From Microbacterium oleivorans (GTDB taxonomy: Bacteria > Actinomycetota > Actinomycetes > Actinomycetales > Microbacteriaceae), in NCBI RefSeq assembly GCF_001691565.1, contig NZ_MAYO01000002.1:1-59542 (forward strand): 59,542 nucleotides of DNA, in the 5' to 3' direction. Each line of letters begins with the position of its first letter. Positions within the stretch are counted from its first letter, which is position 1. The notes under the pieces are model-generated. The model saw nothing but the letters and a program-made list of their open reading frames with translations. It was not told where the DNA came from and searched no databases. Below, piece after piece: positions 26,829 through 35,147 of the stretch. The position numbers and the translations under genes are program-made.

Positions 26829-29279
26829 ATGAGCGACTCCATCAAGCCCGTCATCGTCGGCGCCGGAGCGCCCCGTCCCGCGGGCGATTCCCGCCCCGAC
26901 GAGGACCTCCTCGCCGGCCTCAACCCGCCGCAGCGCGAGGCCGTCACCCATCGCGGGCCGGCGCTGCTGATCGTCGCGGGCGCGGGCTCCGGTAAGACGA
27001 GCGTGCTCACGCGTCGTATCGCCTCGCTCCTGCGCACCCGCGAGGCCTATCCGAGCCAGATCCTCGCGATCACCTTCACCAACAAGGCTGCGGGCGAGAT
27101 GCGCGAGCGCGTGCGTCAGCTCGTCGGTGACAGCGCGCAGGGTATGTGGATCTCCACCTTCCACTCCGCCTGCGTGCGCATCCTGCGCCGTGAAGCCGAC
27201 CAGTTCGGCTTCACGAAGAGCTTCACGATCTACGACTCGGGCGATTCCCGGGCCCTCATCAAGCGCCTCGTCAAGGAGCACGAGGGCGACTCGTTCGGCT
27301 TCACCCCCGCCGCCGTGCAGGGCCGGATCTCGAAGCTCAAGAACGAGTTGGCGGATGCCGAGTCCTACGCCCGGCAGTCGAACATGAGCGACCCCGCCGA
27401 GCGCGTCTTCGTCGACATCTTCGCGGACTACCAGCGCTCGCTGCAGAAGGCGAACGCCTTCGACTTCGACGACCTCATCGCGCAGACCGTCTACCTCTTC
27501 CGCGCGTTCCCGCACGTCGCCGATGTCTACCGCAAGCGCTTCCGGCACGTCCTCGTCGACGAGTACCAGGACACGAACCACGCCCAGTACGCGCTCATCC
27601 ACGAGCTGACCCGGCCCGTCGTCGGCAAGGCCGGGGACGCGTTCTCCAGCGGCGGCATGATGATCTTCGAGCCCGACGAGGCCCCAGAGGTCGAGGGGGC
27701 GTCGCTCACCGTCGTCGGCGACTCGGACCAGTCGATCTATGCCTTCCGCGGCGCGGACATCCGCAACATCAGCGAGTTCGAGCGCGACTTCCCCGGAGCC
27801 AAGGTGGTGCTCCTCGAGCAGAACTACCGGTCGACGCAGAACATCCTGTCGGCGGCCAACGCCGTCATCGGCCACAACTTCGACCGCAAGGACAAGAAGC
27901 TCTGGACCGACGTCGGCGACGGCGAGCCGATCATCGGCTTCACCGGGTACTCGCAGCACGACGAGGCGCAGTTCGTCGCCGACGAGATCGAGGCCCTGCA
28001 TAGAAAAGGCGTCGACTACTCGCAGGTCGCGGTCTTCTATCGGACGAACTCCCAGTCCCGCGCGCTGGAGGAGATCTTCATCCGCTCGGCCGTCCCGTAC
28101 AAGATCATGGGCGGCACCAAGTTCTACGACCGCGCTGAGATCAAGGACGCCATGGCGTACCTCATCGCGGTGGCGAACCCGGCCGACGAGATGGCGGTGC
28201 GCCGCATTCTGAACCGGCCCCGTCGCGGCATCGGCGACGTCACCGAGACCGCGATCGCCCGGTACGCGGCATCCGAAGGCATCACCTTCCGCGATGCCCT
28301 GGCGAACGCGTCCGCGCTCGGCGTCGGGGCGAAGGTGCAGAAGGCCATCGCCGAGCTGGACGCCGTCCTCGCCGAGGCATCCGAGATCATGCTCCCGAGC
28401 TCGGGCGAGATCGCGCCGTCGACGTCGGTGACCGAGGGGCTGCGGGTCCTGCTCAACAAGTCCGGCTACTACGACGCGCTGCGGATGTCGAAGGACCCGC
28501 AGGACGAGGCACGCGTCGAGAACCTCGACGAGCTCGTCGCCGTGACGCGCGAGTTCGCCCGCAACAACCCCGACGGGACGCTGCTCGATTTCCTCACCGA
28601 GGTGACGCTGGTGTCGGATGCCGATGACCTCGACGACGCCAGCGGTTCCGTCTCGCTCATGACGATGCACACGGCGAAGGGACTCGAGTTCGACGCCGTC
28701 TTCGTCACGGGTGTCGAGGAGGATCTGATCCCGCACCGCATCTCGGCGGGAGAGCCCGGTGGCCCGCAGGAGGAGCGACGCCTGTTCTACGTCGCGCTCA
28801 CGCGTGCCCGCAAGCGACTCCATCTGTCGCTCGCGATGACCCGCGCGCAGTTCGGCGAAGTCTCGGCGGCGATGCCGAGCCGGTTCCTGCAGGAGATCCC
28901 CCACGAGCTCATCGACTGGCGGCAGTCGCCCGGCGACGTGAACTCGCGCGGCGGGACGCAGTCCCGAGCCCTCAACGGGCGGTCCGGCGGAGGGTCCCGG
29001 TTCGGCGGGTCGAGCCGATACGGCGACGATCTGGTGCCGCTCCCGCCGCGGGAGAAGTCCGACGCGCTGGCGAAGTTCGCCAACCGCATTCCGGCCAAGA
29101 TCCGCGACAACGGCGACATGGAGCTCGCGGCGGGCGACCGCATCCGTCACGACGACTTCGGCGAAGGCAAGGTCGACATGGTGACGGGGGAGGGTGCGAA
29201 GCGCGTCGCCCACGTCCGCTTCGACGCCGCAGGCCCGAAGAAGCTGCTGATCAAGGTCGCGCCGATCACGAAGCTCTGA
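26829..29279 (+). CDS. pcrA: ATP-dependent 3'-5' DNA helicase, PcrA/UvrD family
   Basis: An 816-residue superfamily 1 helicase. It has the Q motif (LNPPQREAVTH), Walker A AGAGSGKT with K56, motif Ia (ITFTNKAAGEMRERV), motif II in VDEYQDTNHAQY, motif III (VGDSDQSIYAFRGAD), motif IV (LEQNYRST), motif V (MTMHTAKGLEFD) and motif VI (VALTRARKRL). The C-terminal domain ends in a Tudor-like PcrA module (about 760-816: GDRIRHDDFGEGKV). It would act in nucleotide excision repair, mismatch repair and rolling-circle replication, as PcrA and UvrD do. An insertion of about 30 residues (GKAGDAFSSGGMMIFEPDEAPEVEG region) lies between motifs II and III. Transcribed alone. Confidence 0.95.
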   Translation: MSDSIKPVIVGAGAPRPAGDSRPDEDLLAGLNPPQREAVTHRGPALLIVAGAGSGKTSVLTRRIASLLRTREAYPSQILAITFTNKAAGEMRERVRQLVGDSAQGMWISTFHSACVRILRREADQFGFTKSFTIYDSGDSRALIKRLVKEHEGDSFGFTPAAVQGRISKLKNELADAESYARQSNMSDPAERVFVDIFADYQRSLQKANAFDFDDLIAQTVYLFRAFPHVADVYRKRFRHVLVDEYQDTNHAQYALIHELTRPVVGKAGDAFSSGGMMIFEPDEAPEVEGASLTVVGDSDQSIYAFRGADIRNISEFERDFPGAKVVLLEQNYRSTQNILSAANAVIGHNFDRKDKKLWTDVGDGEPIIGFTGYSQHDEAQFVADEIEALHRKGVDYSQVAVFYRTNSQSRALEEIFIRSAVPYKIMGGTKFYDRAEIKDAMAYLIAVANPADEMAVRRILNRPRRGIGDVTETAIARYAASEGITFRDALANASALGVGAKVQKAIAELDAVLAEASEIMLPSSGEIAPSTSVTEGLRVLLNKSGYYDALRMSKDPQDEARVENLDELVAVTREFARNNPDGTLLDFLTEVTLVSDADDLDDASGSVSLMTMHTAKGLEFDAVFVTGVEEDLIPHRISAGEPGGPQEERRLFYVALTRARKRLHLSLAMTRAQFGEVSAAMPSRFLQEIPHELIDWRQSPGDVNSRGGTQSRALNGRSGGGSRFGGSSRYGDDLVPLPPREKSDALAKFANRIPAKIRDNGDMELAAGDRIRHDDFGEGKVDMVTGEGAKRVAHVRFDAAGPKKLLIKVAPITKL

Positions 29280-29378
29280 GTGCGCAGTCGCGGTCTGGCG
29301 TTGTGTCAGACTGTGCTCAGCGATTCGCTGGGAATTCGCTGATAGCACGCGATGGGGATCGCGGGACTGGGGAAATGA

Positions 29379-30614
29379 ATGGGCGCATCGCTGCGCCGTC
29401 GTACGGTTGCGCTCGCAGCCGGCGCGGCACTTCTGACGGGCACGATCTGGGCGCTGCCGCAGGCAGCCCTCGCTGACGACGCGGCTCCGAGCGGTGTCAT
29501 CAGCGGGAAGGTGACGGGCGATCAGATCGCTGCCGGTGACGGACTCGCGACTGCATGGCTCGACACCGGATCTCACTATGAGGTCTACCACGGGTCGATC
29601 AACGCGAACGGCACCTACGCGATCACGGGACTTCCGGCAGGCACCTACCACGTAGGTTTCAACGAGCTCGGATACGACGACGGTGACACCGTCACCAGCT
29701 GGATCGAGTGGTACGACGACTCGCTGACGCTCGCGGGCGGCAAGGGCGTGTCGGTGAGCGATGCGCCGGTCACTGGCATCAACGCGAACGTCGATTGGGT
29801 CGGGAAGGTCGCCAGCAACCCGGTGATCTCCGGCTCGGCGGTCGTCGGCAGCAAGCTCTCGGTGTCGCGCGGCGCGTGGCCCGCGGGTACGGAGCTCCAG
29901 TACGCGTGGTTCGCGGGCGACGACCTCCTGCAGGACGGCACCTCCGCGTCGATCACCCTCGGTGCGAATGCCGTGGGCAAGCGTGTGTCGGTCGACGTCT
30001 ACGCGTCCCTCTACCCGACGGGCACGCCGTCGGATGAGACCCTCCAGTTCAAGCGCACTCTCGAGACCGCACCTGTCAAGGCAGCCGCGCTCCAGTCGAG
30101 CACGCCGTCGATCAGCGGGACGGCCACGGTGGGCGGCACCCTCGCGGCGAAGACGGGCACCTGGGCGAAGGGGACCGCCTTCTCGTACCAGTGGTACGCG
30201 TCGGGTAAGAAGATCAACGGCGCGACGAAGTCGACGTACAAGGTCGGGTCCTCCCTCGTCGGCAAGAACATCACCGTCACGGTGACCGGGAAGAAGGCCG
30301 GCCACGTCACGACCTCGAAGGCTTCCAAGGCCACGGCGAAGGTCGCGTTGTCAGCGACGCCGACGATCTCGGGGAGCGCCAAGGTCGGTCAGAAGCTGAC
30401 GGCCAAGCCCGGTCGGTGGACCGCTGGTACGCGCCTGACGTACCAGTGGTACGCGAACGGCAAGGCGATCTCGAAGGCGACGACATCGACCCTCACCGTG
30501 CCGTCGAGCCTCAAGGGCAAGAAGATCACGGTCAAGGTCACCGGCACGAAGTCCGGCTACGCGACGGTGAGCACCACCTCGCGCGCCACCGCCGCCGTCG
30601 CTGCCAAGCGATGA
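29379..30614 (+). CDS. Secreted protein with repeated Ig-like/SGxxxVG modules
   Basis: A 411-residue secreted protein. The signal peptide (about 1-29, ending AALA) is followed by a carboxypeptidase-regulatory-like beta domain (about 37-135: TYAITGLPAGTYHVGF). Three tandem modules of about 80 residues follow, each opening with a xPxISGxAxVG sequence and containing a QWYA(N/S)GK core (about 147-240, 245-325 and 327-408). The first module is the most divergent. Such modules are common in actinobacterial surface or secreted proteins; no enzyme domain is visible. There is no sorting signal. ATG 29379 follows GGGGAAATGA. Confidence 0.83.
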   Translation: MGASLRRRTVALAAGAALLTGTIWALPQAALADDAAPSGVISGKVTGDQIAAGDGLATAWLDTGSHYEVYHGSINANGTYAITGLPAGTYHVGFNELGYDDGDTVTSWIEWYDDSLTLAGGKGVSVSDAPVTGINANVDWVGKVASNPVISGSAVVGSKLSVSRGAWPAGTELQYAWFAGDDLLQDGTSASITLGANAVGKRVSVDVYASLYPTGTPSDETLQFKRTLETAPVKAAALQSSTPSISGTATVGGTLAAKTGTWAKGTAFSYQWYASGKKINGATKSTYKVGSSLVGKNITVTVTGKKAGHVTTSKASKATAKVALSATPTISGSAKVGQKLTAKPGRWTAGTRLTYQWYANGKAISKATTSTLTVPSSLKGKKITVKVTGTKSGYATVSTTSRATAAVAAKR

Positions 30615-30621
30615 CGGGATG

Positions 30622-30654
30622 CGGGTCGCGCACAGCTGAGCTCTGCGCGACCCG
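30622..30654. terminator. Terminator after repeat-protein gene
   Basis: An 11-bp perfect stem (CGGGTCGCGCA at 30622-30632 with 30644-30654) and an 11-base loop, 8 bases after the stop codon. Confidence 0.7.
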
Positions 30655-30668
30655 TATCGCATCGCGCG

Positions 30669-30674
30669 TACGCT
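30669..30674 (+). promoter_or_regulatory. -10 box for SseB-domain gene (leaderless)
   Basis: TACGCT with 6 bases to ATG 30681. Confidence 0.5.
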
Positions 30675-30680
30675 GAGCAC

Positions 30681-31754
30681 ATGGCTCTGTTCTCCCGCCG
30701 TCCGAAGAAGAACTCCGACGGATCCGACGAGGTTCCCGTCGACGCGCAGGCGGACGTGTCCGACGTCCAGCAGGACGTGAGCGCCGCGGTCGCCGCGGAG
30801 CAGGCGGATGCCGAGGACGTGCCCTTCGTGCCGATCTCGATGTCGACGTACGGTCAGCCCGTGCCGCCGCCCGTGCAGCAGCGGTTGCCGCAGGTCGAGG
30901 AGACCGCCCCCGAGCGGACCGAGGGGCGCCCGGGCATGCCCGACAACTCCCTCCTCCTCGCTGCTCTCACGGAGGCGCCCGAAGAGCCCGACAACGCGGC
31001 CATCCTGGGCGTCACGCGCCAGGCACTGCAGGGCACGCTGTACCTGCGCATCATGGGCGACGCGCAGGCGCAGGTCGCTGCGGGGGAGCCCCTGCGCCTT
31101 GCGATCTCGATCATCAACGACAAGAAGTTCCTGCTCGCCTACACGGGTGCCGCCGCACTCCAGGCGGGCCTGGGGGACGACCCGGAGGCCGCGAACACGT
31201 CGGTTCTCGGCCAGCCTGCTCAGAACGTGCTTCGGAACGTGGTCGACGCGGGCTACGACGGGATCGTCTTCGATCACGCCGGGCCCGGTCGTCGCATCAT
31301 CCTGCCGACGGGCCTCGTCTCGCGTGCTCTCGACCAGGCCGACCCCGACTTCACCATCAAGAACCTGCTCGCCGGTCCGCGGACGCCCGAGACGGCGCGC
31401 GCCGTCGTCGACGCTCTCGTCGCCCGCGGTGCGTGGATCGCAGCAGGCAGCCGTCCCGACGGGAGCATGGGCGTCGCTGAAGCGCGGTCCGCCGAAGGTA
31501 CCCGCTACCTGCAGGTGTTCTCCCACCCGCTCGAGATCCTGACCCTCCGTCGTGAGGATCAGCCCATGCCGCTGACCGCGGCGCAGCTCGGCGAGGCTCT
31601 GAAGAGCGAGCCGGAGCTCAGCGGCTTCCTCGTCGACGCCGCGGGGCCGTGGATCCGCCTCGAGCGGGAGGAGCTCGACCCGCTCATCACGATCGCCGAC
31701 GCCGCTGAGACCGTCGATGCCGCCGCAGAGTCGACGGAACCCGACGAGGACTGA
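30681..31754 (+). CDS. SseB-domain protein
   Basis: A 357-residue soluble protein. An acidic, Ala/Val-rich N-terminus (about 1-75) precedes an SseB N-terminal-like domain (about 85-260: NSLLLAALTEAPEEPDNAAI and the LYLRIMGDAQ, KFLLAYTGAAAL, GIVFDHAGP strands). A second domain ends in PELSGFLVDAAGPWIRLEREEL. SseB-type proteins are known from several pathways but have no agreed biochemical role. The start is leaderless. It sits alone between the repeat-protein and polymerase genes. Confidence 0.72.
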   Translation: MALFSRRPKKNSDGSDEVPVDAQADVSDVQQDVSAAVAAEQADAEDVPFVPISMSTYGQPVPPPVQQRLPQVEETAPERTEGRPGMPDNSLLLAALTEAPEEPDNAAILGVTRQALQGTLYLRIMGDAQAQVAAGEPLRLAISIINDKKFLLAYTGAAALQAGLGDDPEAANTSVLGQPAQNVLRNVVDAGYDGIVFDHAGPGRRIILPTGLVSRALDQADPDFTIKNLLAGPRTPETARAVVDALVARGAWIAAGSRPDGSMGVAEARSAEGTRYLQVFSHPLEILTLRREDQPMPLTAAQLGEALKSEPELSGFLVDAAGPWIRLEREELDPLITIADAAETVDAAAESTEPDED

Positions 31755-31797
31755 CGACTCGAGGTTCAAGCCCCTGTCGCCCGGGGCAGCCCGCACC

Positions 31798-31803
31798 TAG
31801 GGT
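31798..31803 (+). promoter_or_regulatory. -10 box for LigD-type polymerase gene (leaderless)
   Basis: TAGGGT ends 7 bases before ATG 31811 and overlaps the GTG at 31802, which argues for the ATG. Confidence 0.5.
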
Positions 31804-31810
31804 GAGCGGC

Positions 31811-32824
31811 ATGGCATCGGAGCGGATCACCCTGCAGCTTCCCGGAGGCAGAGAACTGTCGCTGTCGAGCCCGAACCGCATCGTGTTCCCGGAACCCGGC
31901 ATCACCAAGCACGAGCTCGCTGAGTACGTGATCGCAGTCGCGGAGGCGTTCCTTCGCGCGAACGGGCACCGACCCGTCTCGCTCGAGCGGTTCCCCGACA
32001 CGGTGGACGGGGAGAGCTTCTTCTCGAAGAACCCGCCGAAGGGCGCACCCGACTACGTCGACCAGGTCATGTGCACCTACAACAGCGGACGGCGCCATCC
32101 GCAGGTCGTGCTCGACGAGACCGCCGCGGTGGTCTGGGCGGTGCAGATGAACACGGTCGTCTTCCACCCGTGGGCCTCGCTCGCGGCCGACACGGACAAC
32201 CCCGTCGAACTGCGCATCGATCTCGACCCGCAGCCGGGCACGGACTTCGCCGATGCCGCGGCGGTCGCGCCGGTCCTGCGCGAGGTGCTCCGTGAGGCGG
32301 GGCTCGAGTCCTGGCTCAAGACGAGCGGCAATCGCGGCATCCACCTCTTCTGTCCGATCGAACCGACGCACGAGTTCCTCGACGTACGCCATGCGGTGAT
32401 CGCCGCGGGTCGCGAGGTGGAGCGACGGATGCCGGAGAAGGTCACCACCAACTGGTGGAAGGAAGAGCGCGGGGAGCGCATCTTCATCGACTTCAACCAG
32501 GCGAACCGTGACCGCACGATGGCCGGTGCCTACAGTCCGCGCGCGCTCCCCGGTGCGACGGTCGCCACTCCCATCACGTGGGACGAGCTCGCCGACGGCG
32601 TCGATCCGGCGTCGTTCACGCTGCGGACGGTGCCCGATCGGCTCGCGGCGATCGGTGATCCGTGGGAGGACTTGCAGGGCTCACCCGGCCGGATCGATAC
32701 GCTGCTCGAGTGGTGGCAGCGCGACCTCGAGGCGGGTCTCGGCGAGCTGCCGTTCCCCCCGGAGTTCCCCAAGATGCCGGGAGAGCCGCCGCGGGTGCAG
32801 CCGTCTCGCGCGAAGAAGGACTGA
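31811..32824 (+). CDS. LigD-type polymerase/primase (stand-alone PolDom)
   Basis: A 337-residue archaeo-eukaryotic primase-fold polymerase matching the polymerase domain of LigD, which fills and extends broken DNA ends in bacterial non-homologous end joining. The catalytic Asp pair D137 and D139 lies in RIDLDPQPG; SGNRGIHLF near 172 and the FIDFNQANRDRTMAGAYS stretch near 223 are conserved family motifs. It carries no ligase or nuclease domain. A matching ATP-dependent ligase lies 1.2 kb away on the other strand, and no Ku gene is visible. The start is leaderless. Confidence 0.9.
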   Translation: MASERITLQLPGGRELSLSSPNRIVFPEPGITKHELAEYVIAVAEAFLRANGHRPVSLERFPDTVDGESFFSKNPPKGAPDYVDQVMCTYNSGRRHPQVVLDETAAVVWAVQMNTVVFHPWASLAADTDNPVELRIDLDPQPGTDFADAAAVAPVLREVLREAGLESWLKTSGNRGIHLFCPIEPTHEFLDVRHAVIAAGREVERRMPEKVTTNWWKEERGERIFIDFNQANRDRTMAGAYSPRALPGATVATPITWDELADGVDPASFTLRTVPDRLAAIGDPWEDLQGSPGRIDTLLEWWQRDLEAGLGELPFPPEFPKMPGEPPRVQPSRAKKD

Positions 32825-32830
32825 CGGACG

Positions 32831-34009
32831 TCAGCTCGCGGTGACCGTGTCGACCTTCTCCTCGACCGGCGGACGACGACGCGCCCAGCGGGCCGGCGTG
32901 GTCGGGCCGTCCCACACCTGGATGATGCCCCAGACGGCGGCCGTGAGCGGGACCGCGAGGATCGCGCCCACGATGCCGCCGAGGACGGTGCCGATGGTGA
33001 GGGCGATCAACACCGCGAAGGCGTGCAGCTTCATCGACCGGCCCATGAGGACGGGCTGAAGGAAGTTGCCCTCGAGCTGGTTGACGAGCACGACGATGCC
33101 GACCACGATCAGGGCGATGACCCAGCCGTGGGTGACGAGGGCGACGAGGGCGGCGAGGATTCCGGCGACCGTGGCTCCGACGATGGGGATGAAGGCCAGC
33201 AGGAAGACGAGCACGCCCAGCGGGATGGCGAGCGGGATCTGCAGGATGAGCAGACCGATCGTGATGCCGATCGCATCGACTGCGGCGACCGAGGCCGTCC
33301 CCCGCAAATAGGCGCCGAAGGTCTGCACCGTCTTGTGTCCGACCCGGACGGCGCGGTCGTAGTCCGACCCGCGGAAGGGGCGGATGAGGAACTCCCAGAG
33401 CTTGGGGCCGTCCTTCAGGAAGAAGAACAGCGTCACGATCATGAGGACGAGCCCGGTGAGGAAGTTGGCGACGGCGCTCACTCCGGCGAGGGCGCCGGAG
33501 CCGAACTGCGCGCTGGTGAGGAAGTCGGTCGCCGACGCCACCCACTTGTCGATCTGGGACTGATCGATGTCGAACGGCAGGGTCTTGCTCCAGTCGAGAA
33601 CACTCTGGAACCCGTCCTGCGCCTGCTTCGACAGCTCGTCGAACTGGTTCTGCACGGCGTTGACGACGAGCCACGAGACGCCGCCGAGCACGAGGACGAA
33701 GCCGAGCAGCGTGAGGAGGGTCGCGAACACCGACGGGATGCCGTGGCGCCGCAGCCGTCCCATGACGGGAGCTGCCGCCGAAGCCACGATGAGTGCGAGG
33801 AGAACGGGGATCACGACGACGGTGAGCTGCAGCATCCCGAGGATCAGCGCCGCGACGATGGAGACGACGATGATCACCTGCAGCGAGCGGGTCGCGAGGG
33901 TGCCGAAGCCGTCGGACCACATGCTCGCGGGCTTGCCCGCCGTGGCCGTGCGGACGGGCCGCCCGTCGTCGAGACGCACAGAGCGGGGAGAAGACGAGAA
34001 GAGGCCCAT
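32831..34009 (-). CDS. AI-2E family transporter
   Basis: A 392-residue membrane protein of the AI-2 exporter/PerM (AI-2E) superfamily. It has the usual pattern of paired N-terminal helices (about 40-90), a soluble segment (about 120-180), then helices near 190-215 and a cluster between 250 and 370. Near residue 230 lies the GHKTVQTFGAYLRGTA segment typical of the family, and the GRSMKLHAFAVLIALTIGTVLGGIVGAILAVPL region closes it. Substrates in this family vary (signals, Na+/H+), so the name is structural. ATG 34009 is 6 bases after TAGGGT. It converges with the polymerase gene 6 bases away. Confidence 0.85.
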   Translation of the reverse strand: MGLFSSSPRSVRLDDGRPVRTATAGKPASMWSDGFGTLATRSLQVIIVVSIVAALILGMLQLTVVVIPVLLALIVASAAAPVMGRLRRHGIPSVFATLLTLLGFVLVLGGVSWLVVNAVQNQFDELSKQAQDGFQSVLDWSKTLPFDIDQSQIDKWVASATDFLTSAQFGSGALAGVSAVANFLTGLVLMIVTLFFFLKDGPKLWEFLIRPFRGSDYDRAVRVGHKTVQTFGAYLRGTASVAAVDAIGITIGLLILQIPLAIPLGVLVFLLAFIPIVGATVAGILAALVALVTHGWVIALIVVGIVVLVNQLEGNFLQPVLMGRSMKLHAFAVLIALTIGTVLGGIVGAILAVPLTAAVWGIIQVWDGPTTPARWARRRPPVEEKVDTVTAS

Positions 34010-34015
34010 GGTGCG

Positions 34016-34021
34016 ACCCTA
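34016..34021 (-). promoter_or_regulatory. -10 box for AI-2E gene (leaderless)
   Basis: TAGGGT on the minus strand, 6 bases from ATG 34009. Confidence 0.5.
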
Positions 34022-34053
34022 CCGATCCGTCTTCCGGCGTGACGGCCCTTGAC

Positions 34054-35094
34054 TCAGTCGAGCACGTCGGCCAGGTCGTACGCCGACACGGTCTCGAGCT
34101 GGTCGAATCGGCAGGATGCGGCATCCCGATCGGGGCGCCATCGCTGGAACTGCACCGTGTGCCGGAAGCGGTCGCCCTCGAGCTGGTCGTACGCCACTTC
34201 GAGCACGCGGTCAGGGCGGAGTCGCACGAAGGACGTGTCCTTCGATGCCGCGAACCGCGACCGGTCCGACTCGCCGGTCACCGCCTCGCCGTCGTCGTCG
34301 CGCACGACGAGCGGGGCGAGCTCGTCGATGAGCTCCAGACGGCGCGCGTTGCTCCACGCGGCCACCCCGCCCACCTGGCGGAGGTTCCCGTCACCGTCGT
34401 ACAGGCCGACGAGGAGCGACCCGACGCCGTGCCCGCTCTTGTGGATGCGGTAGCCGACGGCGACCACGTCTGCGGTCCTGGCGTGCTTGATCTTGAACAT
34501 CGCCCGCTTGTTGGGGGCGTACGGCAGCGCGAGCGGCTTCGCGACGACGCCGTCGAGGCCGGCGCCCTCGAACTCGGCGAGCCACGTCTCGGCGAGGTCG
34601 GGATCCGTCGTGGTGCGGGTCAGGTGGATCGGGTGCGGCACGTCGCGCAGCAGCTCCTCGAGCTGCGCGCGCCGCTTCGCGAAGGGCTCGTCGCGCAGGT
34701 CGCGGTCGCCGCGGGCGACCAGGTCGAAGGCGACGAACATGGCCGGAGTGGTCTCGCTCAGCATCGCGACGCGGGATGCCGCGGGGTGGATACGCTGCGA
34801 CAGCTGCTCCCACTGCAGACGCTGCGAGCCCGGTTCGCCGTCTGCGACGACGATCTCGCCGTCGAGCAGGCACGGCTCCGGGAGGAGCGCCGATACCGCG
34901 TCGACGAGCTCGGGGAAGTACCGGGTGAGGGGCTTCGAGCCGCGCGATCCGATCTCGACGTCCGAACCGTCCCAGCCGATCAGTGCACGGAACCCGTCCC
35001 ACTTCGGTTCGTAGAGCAGCCCGCCGGGCGTCTTCGCCGGATCGGGGATCGCCGGAACGGACTTCGCGAGCATCGGCGCGGGGATCTCGTACAT
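34054..35094 (-). CDS. ATP-dependent DNA ligase (LigC-like)
   Basis: A 346-residue ligase with the adenylation lysine K31 in EPKWDGFRAL (KxDG motif I). Further motifs are LDGEIVV (motif III), VAFDLVARG (IIIa), DGVVAKPLALPY (IV) and MFKIKHARTAD (V). A C-terminal OB-fold region follows (GYRIHKSGHGVGSLLVGLYDG). The compact size without polymerase or nuclease domains matches LigC-type actinobacterial ligases. It would seal nicks or double-strand ends, perhaps with the nearby LigD-type polymerase. ATG 35094 is chosen for AGGATGAG upstream and because the protein begins MYEIPAPMLA, a usual family start. Confidence 0.93.
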   Translation of the reverse strand: MYEIPAPMLAKSVPAIPDPAKTPGGLLYEPKWDGFRALIGWDGSDVEIGSRGSKPLTRYFPELVDAVSALLPEPCLLDGEIVVADGEPGSQRLQWEQLSQRIHPAASRVAMLSETTPAMFVAFDLVARGDRDLRDEPFAKRRAQLEELLRDVPHPIHLTRTTTDPDLAETWLAEFEGAGLDGVVAKPLALPYAPNKRAMFKIKHARTADVVAVGYRIHKSGHGVGSLLVGLYDGDGNLRQVGGVAAWSNARRLELIDELAPLVVRDDDGEAVTGESDRSRFAASKDTSFVRLRPDRVLEVAYDQLEGDRFRHTVQFQRWRPDRDAASCRFDQLETVSAYDLADVLD

Positions 35095-35147
35095 GCGCTC
35101 ATCCTGCCCGCCCGGCATCCTCACCGGAACGGGGTTGCGCGGCGCGC

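Noticed and set aside
25452..30305. A minus-strand frame of more than 1600 codons opposite the glycosyltransferase, FUSC, helicase and repeat-protein genes
   Set aside because: It lies antisense to four well-supported genes, has Arg/Asp/His-rich composition typical of high-GC shadows and shows no motif.
31761..31790. Short CCCC/GGGG hairpin after the SseB gene as a terminator
   Set aside because: Only five pairs with a six-base loop, and it overlaps the promoter region of the next gene, so support is weak.
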